64,000 nt of DNA, taken from contig NZ_CP051154.1 in assembly GCF_012317045.1 (NCBI RefSeq), positions 868,001-932,000 of the forward strand, read 5' to 3'. Each line of letters opens with the position of its first letter. The stretch's first letter is position 1. This DNA comes from Leifsonia sp. PS1209 (lineage in GTDB: Bacteria > Actinomycetota > Actinomycetes > Actinomycetales > Microbacteriaceae). The position numbers were made by a program, and so were the translations under genes. The notes beneath the pieces are model-generated. The model saw only the letters and a program-made list of their open reading frames with translations. It did not search any database and had not been told where the DNA came from. Shown piece by piece: positions 16,172 through 23,697 of the stretch.

Positions 16172-18003
16172 CAACGGTCAGCGAGTTTGTGATCGAGCGT
16201 ATCAAAGCGTGGGGAGTCACTCGGGTGTTCGGGTTCCCCGGCGACGGCATCGGCGAGTTCGACGGTGCACTCGGGAAGGCCGAACGGGACGGTGTCGGCG
16301 TCGAATACATCCGACCCACCCACGAAGAGGTCTGCGCACTGATGGCGACAGCGCACGCCAAATTCACCGGCGAAACCGGCGTGTGCACCGCGACCTCGAG
16401 CCCGGGAGCGTTCCACCTGATCAACGGCCTCTACGACGCGAGGATGGACAACCAGCCCGTCGTCGCGATCGTCGGCCAGCAGGGCTTGAACTCCCTCGGA
16501 ACCTTCAATCAGCAGGAGAACAACCTCGAACGGGTGTTCGCCGATGTCGCCTGCTACGTGCAGACCATCGTCTCGCCCGAACAGGCGCAGGCCGTGATCG
16601 ACACCGCGTTCCGCACCGCCCGGGTGCGTCTGCAAGCCGCGGTCGTCATCTTGCCTCACGACGTTCAAGGGATGAAGATGACGCCTCCCTCGCCTGAGAT
16701 GTGGGTGTCACGGTCGAGCGCTGTCGCCCCGTCCACCTCTGTCGTCCCGCCGCGCAGCGAACTCGTGAAGGCGGCCGCGATCATCAACGCCGGGCGTAAA
16801 GTCACCTTCCTTGTCGGGCACGGCGCCAATGGGGCGACCGACGAGGTCCTCGAAGCGGCACGGCTCTCCGGCGCCGGAATCATCACGGCTCTACGCGGCA
16901 AGCAGGTGATCCCGGCCGAGATTCCCTATCACTCACAGCAGCTCGGACTGCTCGGGTCGCTGCCCAGCCTGCACCAGATCAAGGACTGCGACACGCTGGT
17001 GATGCTCGGCACCGACTACCCGTACGGTCAATTCCTGCCCGCTACCGGGCAGGCGCGGGCCATTCAGGTCGATCTCAAGCCTGAACAGCTGGGTTTGCGC
17101 TATCCCACCGAGCTGAACCTCTGGGGTGACGTGAAGGCCACGCTGGCAGAGCTCATCCCGCTCCTTGACGAAACGACCGACCTCGACTGGCAACAGAAGG
17201 TCGCCGACGAGATGGTCGAGTGGGAGTCGGAGATGGAAGCGCAGGCGCTGTTGCACTATGACGACGGTGTGAACCCGCGACGTGTGTATCACGAGCTCAA
17301 CAAACGCCTGCCGCCGCAGGCCATCGTCACCGCCGACGCCGGGACAACAGCCGACTGGTACGGACACCACATCCGGCTGCGTCGCGGGATGCTCGGCGAC
17401 CTCTCCGGTCGGCTCGCGACGATGCTCGCCGCGATGCCGTACGCGGTCGCTGCAAAGTTCGCATACTCGGACAGGACTGTCATCTGCACCATCGGTGACG
17501 GTGCGTTCCAGATGCTCGGCATGAACGAGCTCATCACGGTGAAGAAGTACATTGACCGGTGGGACAACCCGCAACTAATCGTCCTTGTCCTGCACAACAA
17601 CGACCTCACCCAGGTGTCCTGGGAAATGCGGACTGAAGACGCGAACCCCGTGTGGAACACCGCCCAGGTGGTCGAGAGCGTCGACTACGCCGGCTGGGCG
17701 GAACTGCTCGGATTCCGCAGCATCACGGTCACCGATGACGACCAGGTCGTTGCAGCCTGGGACGACGCGTTCGCCCACCGGGGTGTGACGCTCATCGACG
17801 CACACACCAGCAAGAACGTGCCACCTCTGCCCCCGCACATCACTGCCGAATACGCGAAGAATACCGCGACAGCGTTGCTGAAAGGCGACCCGAGCGATAT
17901 GGCGGTGATCCGCGACTCCGCAGCGGCACTGTTCGCCGAAGGGGTCGAGCGTGTCAAAGACCGACTGCACCTCGGTGACACAACTGACGAGAAGAGCGAA
18001 TAG
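16168..18003 (+). CDS. Thiamine pyrophosphate-requiring enzyme (pyruvate oxidase/acetolactate synthase type)
   Basis: A 611-aa ThDP enzyme with the three-domain layout of the pyruvate oxidase / acetolactate synthase family. The activating Glu is E53 in THEEVCALMA. The ThDP-Mg site is IGDGAFQMLGMNEL (about residue 445) ending in the NN pair of LHNNDLTQ. Members decarboxylate pyruvate or another 2-oxo acid to acetate, acetyl phosphate or acyloins; the exact reaction cannot be told from sequence. Start and stop overlap or abut the neighbouring genes (16168-16171 overlap; next ATG at 18004). CO2 released here could be handled by the nearby carbonic anhydrase. Confidence 0.87.
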   Translation: MTTVSEFVIERIKAWGVTRVFGFPGDGIGEFDGALGKAERDGVGVEYIRPTHEEVCALMATAHAKFTGETGVCTATSSPGAFHLINGLYDARMDNQPVVAIVGQQGLNSLGTFNQQENNLERVFADVACYVQTIVSPEQAQAVIDTAFRTARVRLQAAVVILPHDVQGMKMTPPSPEMWVSRSSAVAPSTSVVPPRSELVKAAAIINAGRKVTFLVGHGANGATDEVLEAARLSGAGIITALRGKQVIPAEIPYHSQQLGLLGSLPSLHQIKDCDTLVMLGTDYPYGQFLPATGQARAIQVDLKPEQLGLRYPTELNLWGDVKATLAELIPLLDETTDLDWQQKVADEMVEWESEMEAQALLHYDDGVNPRRVYHELNKRLPPQAIVTADAGTTADWYGHHIRLRRGMLGDLSGRLATMLAAMPYAVAAKFAYSDRTVICTIGDGAFQMLGMNELITVKKYIDRWDNPQLIVLVLHNNDLTQVSWEMRTEDANPVWNTAQVVESVDYAGWAELLGFRSITVTDDDQVVAAWDDAFAHRGVTLIDAHTSKNVPPLPPHITAEYAKNTATALLKGDPSDMAVIRDSAAALFAEGVERVKDRLHLGDTTDEKSE

Positions 18004-19197
18004 ATGCGCTCGGCCGACTGGATCGACCAGCTCACGGTCAGCGCGTACACCGTGCCGACGACGACGGCTGGCGTCCCCCAACAGGAATCGGACGGCACCG
18101 CCGTGTGGGACTCGACCGGCGTGCTCGTCGTCGAGGCGGCGTCGGACGGGTTGGTCGGCCTGGGGTACGCATACACGTCCTCGGCGGCGGTCCGCGTCGT
18201 TCGAGATCAGCTCGCACCGATCGTGCTCGGTTCGAACAGGATGGACATCGAATCGACGTTCTGGTCGATGGCTGAAACCATGCGCAACCTCGGCTGGGAA
18301 GGAGTGTGCGCAAGCGCGATCTCCGCCGTCGACATCGCGATCCATGACCTCCGAGCCAAGCGACTCGACACCGCTCTGGTCCGCCTCCTCGGTCGTGCCA
18401 GATCGAAGGTCATGGCGTACGGAAGCGGCGGATTCACCAGTTACTCTGCCGCTCAGCTTCACGGGCAGTTCAGCGCCTGGGCAGATGACGGCTTTCGCGC
18501 CGTGAAGATGAAGGTCGGATCGTCCCCGGCCGACGATGTGCAACGCGTGGCCGCGGCGCGGGCAGCGATCGGAACGCGAGTCGCCCTGTTCGTCGACGCG
18601 AACGGCGCATACGATCGCAAACAAGCGCTCGGGTTCTCGGAACGATTCCACGAGCAGGACGTCACCTGGTTCGAAGAACCCGTGTCCAGCGACGATCTGG
18701 CGGGACTCCGTTTTCTCCGCGACCGAGGTCCCGCGGGAATGCAGATCGCTGCGGGGGAGTACGGGTACACCCCGGCCTACTTCCTTCGCATGCTCAACGC
18801 CGGCGCCGTCGACACGATCCAGGCCGACGCAACCCGGTGCGGCGGAATCACGGGATTCACCCGAGCAGCTGCCATCGCGCAAGCCGCTGGTGTCCCGATC
18901 AGCGCGCACACGGCGCCGTCCATTCACGCAACCCTCGGCGCTGCCCTCTCCAATGTCGTGCATGTCGAGTATTTTCACGATCACGCGCACATCGAATCGC
19001 TCTTCTTCGACGGGCGTCCGGCGTTGACCGATGGAGACCTCGTACCCGACGCGAGTTCGCCGGGCCACGGTCTCACCCTGCGCAGGTCAGACAGCGAGCC
19101 TTATCTCGTCGACCAGCTGGTCATGACCCTCGACGAAGAGGGCCGGCGCTCGTCGCCTACGATTGCAGCGAAAAGGCGAAACGGCCGTCGTGGATAG
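18004..19197 (+). CDS. Enolase-superfamily enzyme (mandelate racemase/muconate-lactonizing type)
   Basis: A 397-aa enzyme with the N-terminal capping domain and a TIM barrel. The KMKVG motif on strand 2 provides a catalytic Lys; metal ligands are in FVDANGAYD, WFEEP and AGEYG, and SAHTAP carries a possible catalytic His. Members abstract the proton next to a carboxylate, for example in sugar-acid dehydration; in this operon a gluconate- or related sugar-acid dehydratase would fit (inference). It starts directly after the preceding stop, and its last 41 bases overlap the marR gene tail to tail. Confidence 0.83.
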   Translation: MRSADWIDQLTVSAYTVPTTTAGVPQQESDGTAVWDSTGVLVVEAASDGLVGLGYAYTSSAAVRVVRDQLAPIVLGSNRMDIESTFWSMAETMRNLGWEGVCASAISAVDIAIHDLRAKRLDTALVRLLGRARSKVMAYGSGGFTSYSAAQLHGQFSAWADDGFRAVKMKVGSSPADDVQRVAAARAAIGTRVALFVDANGAYDRKQALGFSERFHEQDVTWFEEPVSSDDLAGLRFLRDRGPAGMQIAAGEYGYTPAYFLRMLNAGAVDTIQADATRCGGITGFTRAAAIAQAAGVPISAHTAPSIHATLGAALSNVVHVEYFHDHAHIESLFFDGRPALTDGDLVPDASSPGHGLTLRRSDSEPYLVDQLVMTLDEEGRRSSPTIAAKRRNGRRG

Positions 19198-19639
19198 GCT
19201 CGCCGCCCGCCGCACTGGCGAAGACTTCGAACGCGGCGGCCACTCGCTTCTGTTCCTCATCTGGAAGGCTCTCCAGCACCTGGGTCATGGCAGTGCGGCG
19301 CTGATCCAGAACGTGGTTCACCAGATCAGAGCCGGCGTCGGTCAATTCGAGCCGGATGTAGCGGCGATCGCTCGGGTGGTCTGAGCGAGTGATGTATCCG
19401 GCTTGCACCAATTTCTCGCACGCTCGCGTCGCATTCGAAGGATGGACACCCAACTCGGATGCGACGGCGCCGAGGTTCTGCGGGCCCGTTGCGGCGATCA
19501 TCATCAGCACGCGAAGCTGCGGCGTCGTGACCCGGTCCTCGACCTCGAAGACGGATCGCGCGGCAACGCGCATCATGACATTCGCTGCCGACAGCGCTGC
19601 GTCTACGGCGCGTATAGCCGCCGGTCTCGAACTCGTCAT
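19157..19639 (-). CDS. MarR-family transcriptional regulator
   Basis: A 160-aa winged-helix regulator with a typical MarR core: TPQLRVLMMIAATGPQNLGA, the recognition helix HPSNATRACEKLVQAGYI and the wing SDHPSDRRYIRLELTDAG. Members bind inverted repeats as dimers and respond to oxidants or phenolic ligands. The gene is divergent from carbonic anhydrase, and a perfect copy of the composite operator (copy E) lies 23 bases upstream of its start. It is therefore my candidate for the regulator of all six copies and for autoregulation. No Cys is visible, so thiol-based sensing is unlikely. Confidence 0.88.
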   Translation of the reverse strand: MTSSRPAAIRAVDAALSAANVMMRVAARSVFEVEDRVTTPQLRVLMMIAATGPQNLGAVASELGVHPSNATRACEKLVQAGYITRSDHPSDRRYIRLELTDAGSDLVNHVLDQRRTAMTQVLESLPDEEQKRVAAAFEVFASAAGGEPIHDGRFAFSLQS

Positions 19640-19661
19640 GCTTTAAGTATTGCTCCAATCG

Positions 19662-19683
19662 TTGCGGACACGCAAACCTTGCG
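19662..19683 (+). promoter_or_regulatory. Composite operator, copy E (between marR and carbonic anhydrase)
   Basis: TTGCG (19662-19666), spacer gaca, CGCAA (19671-19675), spacer acc, TTGCG (19679-19683); all half-sites perfect. A TACTGT-like -10 for the rightward promoter starts at 19695, twenty bases after the palindrome. Its place in front of marR supports autoregulation. Confidence 0.75.
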
Positions 19684-19786
19684 CGTTCTGGCGCTACTGT
19701 GGAAGAGGCTCGGGTGCACGGGACCCAGGGGAGATCCGCCACCGCTCAGGCCGAATTGTTTCCAATCGTCCCGCCGAGGAGAGACT

Positions 19787-20431
19787 GTGACCCAATCTGC
19801 AACCGTCCTTCGAGAACTGCTTGTCGGCAACGCCCGATTCGTGGCCGGTACGCCACTGCATCCGCATCAGGACGTCGACCGGCGTGCGCACCTGTCGGCA
19901 TCGCAGGCGCCGATTGTCGCGATCTTCGGGTGTTCGGATTCACGTCTCGCCGCAGAGATCATCTTCGACCTCGGGCTCGGCGACGCGTTCGTGATCCGCA
20001 ACGCAGGACAGGTCGTCTCCGAATCGGTTCTCGGTTCGCTGGAATACGCGGTCGCAGTCCTGCACGTCCCTCTCGTCGTCGTCCTCGGTCACGACTCCTG
20101 CGGAGCGGTCGCTGCGGCTATCGACGCCCAGTCCGCTCACCCGCCGCTTCTGCCTGACCACATCAGGACGCTGATTGCTCCGATCGGCAGCGCTGTGCGC
20201 AGGGTCGCCGCGTCGACCGTCGACATCGATCCCGCCGAGGTCGGACGAGAGCACCTCCGCGACACCGTCACCGAGATCATCGAACGTTCCACCGTGATCC
20301 AGGCTGCTGTGGGCGCAGGCGAGCTCGCCGTGGTCGGCGCCAATTACAAGCTCGCCGAAGGCGCAGTTGCGCCCGATCGGGTCGTCGGACTGCTGGACGT
20401 CGACGCGCCACGGAACCACGGAGCGGCATGA
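19787..20431 (+). CDS. Beta-class carbonic anhydrase
   Basis: A 214-aa enzyme interconverting CO2 and bicarbonate. The zinc ligands are C49, H102 and C105, with the D51-R53 dyad in GCSDSR and the GHDSCGA motif. Length is normal for a bacterial beta-CA. GTG at 19787 has GAGGAGA ahead. It is followed by overlapping flavin-reductase and DUF488 genes. Operator copy E lies about 100 bases upstream, so it should respond together with marR. It could recycle CO2 formed by the ThDP enzyme or buffer cytoplasmic pH. Confidence 0.92.
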   Translation: MTQSATVLRELLVGNARFVAGTPLHPHQDVDRRAHLSASQAPIVAIFGCSDSRLAAEIIFDLGLGDAFVIRNAGQVVSESVLGSLEYAVAVLHVPLVVVLGHDSCGAVAAAIDAQSAHPPLLPDHIRTLIAPIGSAVRRVAASTVDIDPAEVGREHLRDTVTEIIERSTVIQAAVGAGELAVVGANYKLAEGAVAPDRVVGLLDVDAPRNHGAA

Positions 20432-21129
20432 AGGCCGTCCGGCCTCTGGCCGAGGAGCGCTTGTCTCCGGCGAACGGCGTGACGCATGTGGCCGTGCGAC
20501 CGAAGGTGCTGTACACGGGTACGCCCGTATTCCTCGTCGCGACCGAGAACGATGAGGGCACGTTCAATCTCGCGCCCGCATCCTCCTATTGGGCACTCGG
20601 TCAGATGATGGTCCTCGGGATCGAGAGCGACGGTCAGACGATCGAGAACCTGACGCGCCGCGCAGACCTTACCGTCAATTTCGCATCACCGGAACTCTGG
20701 TCTGCCGTGGAGGTGCTGGCTGAGGTCACAGGGCGCAACGTCGTCCCCGATGCGAAAGCGGACCGCTACCGGTATGTGCGCGACAAGTTCGCTCTCGCCG
20801 GCCTGCATCCAGAAGCCTCGGACCTCGTCGTGCCACCGCGCGTTGCCGAATGCGCTCTCCAGCTCGAAGCGCGGGCCCGGCGGCTGACCACCGGTATCGA
20901 ACCCGGCTACGTCATCGTCGAGGCGGAGGTCGTGCGCGTTCACGCCGACCCGCGCCTTCTCGTCGACGGCACCGATCGGATCGACCCGCAGCAGTGGAAT
21001 CCGATCATCTTCAGCTTTCGGCAGTACTTTCAGCTCGGAGCGTCGCTCGGGGCGCGCGGGTCGGGCGAGGTGGACACGGTCGAGTCGGACGGCCCGGAAG
21101 CCGCGACGACGCCTGGGGGAGCGCAGTGA
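20428..21129 (+). CDS. Flavin reductase-like FMN-binding protein
   Basis: A 233-aa protein whose first part (PVFLVATENDEGTFNLAPAS through MMVLGIE and LTVNFASPELW) matches the split-barrel flavin reductase-like family that binds FMN. The tail is acidic and disordered (from about residue 205). Members reduce flavins or act as NAD(P)H:FMN oxidoreductases or flavoredoxins. Its ATG overlaps the carbonic anhydrase stop, and the DUF488 GTG overlaps its own stop, so the three genes form a coupled unit. Confidence 0.75.
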   Translation: MKAVRPLAEERLSPANGVTHVAVRPKVLYTGTPVFLVATENDEGTFNLAPASSYWALGQMMVLGIESDGQTIENLTRRADLTVNFASPELWSAVEVLAEVTGRNVVPDAKADRYRYVRDKFALAGLHPEASDLVVPPRVAECALQLEARARRLTTGIEPGYVIVEAEVVRVHADPRLLVDGTDRIDPQQWNPIIFSFRQYFQLGASLGARGSGEVDTVESDGPEAATTPGGAQ

Positions 21130-21689
21130 GCGGCACCCGGATCTTCACGATCGGCCACTCCACGCACCCGCTTCTGGATTTCGTGGGGATGGTGAGAGCG
21201 CACGGCGTGGAGACGATCGTTGATGTGCGGAGCATCCCGAAATCGCGACACAACCCACAGTACGGAATCAGCGTGCTGCCCCAGGAGCTCGCCGCGACCG
21301 ACCTCGGATACCATCTCATTGAGAAACTCGGTGGTCTCCGCCATGGCAATCGCACGGACCTGAACGGCGGGTGGCGCAACGCATCGTTCCGGGCGTACGC
21401 CGACTACATGCAATCGCCTGCCTTCTCGGCAGGCCTGGACGAACTCATCTCCATCGCCGCCGACACAGTCGTCGCGATAATGTGCGCCGAGGCGGTTCCT
21501 TGGCGGTGTCACCGCTCACTGATCGCGGATGCGCTGCTCATCCGCCGCTTCGACATCATCGACATCTTCTCCAGAACCAATGCGAAACCGCACGGGCTCA
21601 CCTCCTTCGCTCGCGTCGACGGGGAACGGATCACATACCCCGGCGATGACGCGGATCAGCCTGACCAACGCGCCCATCATCGCGGTTGA
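21126..21689 (+). CDS. DUF488 domain-containing protein
   Basis: A 187-aa member of the DUF488 family: FTIGHSTHPLLDFV at the start, VDVRSIPKSRHNPQ, and the Cys/His-bearing phrase CAEAVPWRCHRSLIAD. The family's biochemical function is not known, though the conserved Cys and His suggest a metal or thiol site. GTG at 21126 overlaps the upstream stop. Its last 59 bases overlap the convergent GH15 gene. Confidence 0.8.
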   Translation: MSGTRIFTIGHSTHPLLDFVGMVRAHGVETIVDVRSIPKSRHNPQYGISVLPQELAATDLGYHLIEKLGGLRHGNRTDLNGGWRNASFRAYADYMQSPAFSAGLDELISIAADTVVAIMCAEAVPWRCHRSLIADALLIRRFDIIDIFSRTNAKPHGLTSFARVDGERITYPGDDADQPDQRAHHRG

Positions 21690-23481
21690 TGGGAATGCGA
21701 TCCTCTGTGGTGCTCGCACCGCCGGCCAACAGATGGAACGCGCTCCGCACGAGAGCGGTGTGACTGTACGCCTGCGGCGTGTTGCCCAGTTGACGGTGCG
21801 AGTGCGGGTCCCACTCCTCGCTCAATAGCCCGACGTCGTTGCGAAGCTCGAGGAGACGACCGAAGAGTTTGGCCGCCTCGGCAGAACGACCGGCGCCGTT
21901 CAAAGCGTCGACAAGCCAGAATGAGCACGCGATGAAGACGCCCTCCGTGCCGGGCAGCCCATCGTCGCTTTGTTCGGGGCGGTATCGCAGGACGAGTCCG
22001 TCCTCGGTCAGGTCTTTCCGAATAGCGTCGATCGTTCCGACCACCCGAGGGTCGTCGCCCGGCAGGAACCCGACCCGCGGGATGAGTAACAGGGATGCAT
22101 CGAGTTCATTGCTTCCGTATGCCTGCACGAACGTGTTGCGTGATCGGTCGAAACCGTGCTCGAGAATGTCACGCCGAATCTCGGCTCGCATCTGCTCCCA
22201 CTGTCGAACAGGGCCAGGCAGATCGAATCGGCGGGCGCCGTGGATCATCCTGTCGGCGGCCACCCAGCTCATGACCTTCGAGTATGTGAAGTGCTGCCGC
22301 GGACCGCGCATCTCCCACAGACCGTTGTCCGGGTCGCGCCAGGTACCCGCCACGTGTTCGAGGAGCGCGCATTGAAGGTCCCATGCGTCCTTTTCGTCGG
22401 CGCCGATCGACGTTCGAGCAAGCGCGAGGCCGCCCAGTACCTCTCCCCAGACATCGAGTTGGAACTGATCGGCGGCCGCATTTCCGATGCGTACTGGCGC
22501 CGAATCGGCGAAACCGGTCAGCCAGTCCAGTCTCTCCTCCGGGAATCGGCGGCGACCATCCAGCCCGTACATGATCTGCAACTCCGCAGGGTCCCCGGCA
22601 ACTGCCCGGAGAAGCCAATCTCGCCAGGAGCGGGCTTCGTCCGTGTATCCGGCGGTGAGCAGCGCCTGAAGAGTGAATGTGGCGTCGCGCAACCAGCAGA
22701 ATCGGTAGTCCCAGTTGCGTGGCCCACCGAGTTGTTCTGGCAATGACGTGGTCGCCGCGGCGACGATACCGCCGGTGGGTGCATACGTGAGCGCTTTCAG
22801 GGTGATGAGGGACCGTTGGATAGCGTCTCTGTTCGGTCCGGAGGCGGTGCTCAGCGCGCTCCACGTTCTCCAATACCCCTCGGTCGCTGCGAGCGCAGCG
22901 TCAGGGTCGGCGGGTTGAGGTCGAGGCAGGTGGCTAGGAGTCCACGTAAGCGAGAAGCGTACTCGGTCGCCGGCGCTCACGGTGAATTCTGCTGCCGTGC
23001 GCATATCGCGACCGGTGAGCGGAATGTCGGAGGTGATCTGGACGGAGTCAGGTCCTGCGACGGCGAGGATTCCCCGGTCGGTGCGCGTCACCCAAGGAAC
23101 CACATGGCCGTAGTCGAAGCGCAGTACGAGTTCCAGCTGCATCGGCACGGAGCCGGAGAGGCCTTCGACGATCCGCACCAATTCAGCGCTCTCGCCTCGG
23201 AGGGGCATGAAATCGGTTACTCTCACATGACCATCGCTGGTCTCCCATTCTGTGTCGAGAATGAGCGTATCGCCGCGGTAGCTACGGCGCGTGCAGCGAG
23301 ATGAGCCAGCGGGTGTCACGATCCAGCGTCCAGCAGATTCCTCATCCAGCAGGGCTGCGAAACACGCCGGAGAGTCGAAACGCGGCAGGCAGAGCCAATC
23401 GATCGAGCCGTCAGCGGCCACCAGCGCGGCGGTGTGGAGGTCGCCGATAATCGCGTGGTCCTCGATACGTGATCCATTCAC
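21631..23481 (-). CDS. Glycoside hydrolase family 15 (trehalase/glucoamylase-type)
   Basis: A 616-aa GH15 enzyme. The N-terminal phrase IEDHAIIGDLHTAALVAADG and the (alpha/alpha)6 catalytic domain are typical: RNWDYRFCWLRDATFTL, the acid Glu in DNGLWEMRGP and the base Glu in GLLSEEWDP. Actinobacterial members of this form act on trehalose or alpha-glucans; no signal peptide is seen, so cytoplasmic trehalose or glycogen-like substrates are likely. GTG at 23481 overlaps the stop of a 28-codon ORF in GTGA form, so its translation is probably coupled. The 3' end overlaps DUF488 by 59 bases. Operator copy F lies upstream. Confidence 0.88.
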   Translation of the reverse strand: MNGSRIEDHAIIGDLHTAALVAADGSIDWLCLPRFDSPACFAALLDEESAGRWIVTPAGSSRCTRRSYRGDTLILDTEWETSDGHVRVTDFMPLRGESAELVRIVEGLSGSVPMQLELVLRFDYGHVVPWVTRTDRGILAVAGPDSVQITSDIPLTGRDMRTAAEFTVSAGDRVRFSLTWTPSHLPRPQPADPDAALAATEGYWRTWSALSTASGPNRDAIQRSLITLKALTYAPTGGIVAAATTSLPEQLGGPRNWDYRFCWLRDATFTLQALLTAGYTDEARSWRDWLLRAVAGDPAELQIMYGLDGRRRFPEERLDWLTGFADSAPVRIGNAAADQFQLDVWGEVLGGLALARTSIGADEKDAWDLQCALLEHVAGTWRDPDNGLWEMRGPRQHFTYSKVMSWVAADRMIHGARRFDLPGPVRQWEQMRAEIRRDILEHGFDRSRNTFVQAYGSNELDASLLLIPRVGFLPGDDPRVVGTIDAIRKDLTEDGLVLRYRPEQSDDGLPGTEGVFIACSFWLVDALNGAGRSAEAAKLFGRLLELRNDVGLLSEEWDPHSHRQLGNTPQAYSHTALVRSAFHLLAGGASTTEDRIPINRDDGRVGQADPRHRRGM

Positions 23482-23564
23482 CGGTCGGCACTGCCATGCG
23501 TGACGCGTGCGACGCCACGGAGGATGCCGCCGGGGACTACCGCGGAGTTCTCGTACATATCCAT
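23478..23564 (-). CDS. Short leader ORF coupled to the GH15 gene
   Basis: ATG at 23564, preceded by AAAGGTG at good spacing, opens a 28-codon frame (MDMYENSAVVPGG to GSADR) whose TGA overlaps the GTG of the GH15 gene. The GH15 start itself has no ribosome binding site, so ribosomes probably reach it through this ORF. It may be a regulatory leader or the displaced N-terminus of a longer ancestral protein. Confidence 0.5.
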   Translation of the reverse strand: MDMYENSAVVPGGILRGVARVTHGSADR

Positions 23565-23607
23565 TGCGACACCTTTCGTCAGAACTGCGATCCATGCAAC
23601 CACATAC

Positions 23608-23629
23608 TTGCGCAAATGCAATAGTTGCC
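23608..23629 (+). promoter_or_regulatory. Composite operator, copy F (two mismatches)
   Basis: TTGCG (23608-23612), spacer caaa, TGCAA (23617-23621), spacer tag, TTGCC (23625-23629); same spacing as the perfect copies. It lies between the GH15 leader and the CaCA exchanger. ATGCAA (23616-23621) and TATGCT (23639-23644) could be the -35 and -10 of the rightward promoter with a 17-base spacer, so the element would cover the -35. Confidence 0.6.
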
Positions 23630-23697
23630 CTTACGCGGGTATGCTCGACGAGTGAGACGCGCGCATAGGTTCGCGCGCCAGAGAGGACGGTGCAGGC

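Noticed and set aside
20850..21125. Extended N-terminus for the DUF488 protein
   Set aside because: The family start and the GTGA overlap place the start at 21126; the upstream frame is a shadow of the flavin reductase gene.
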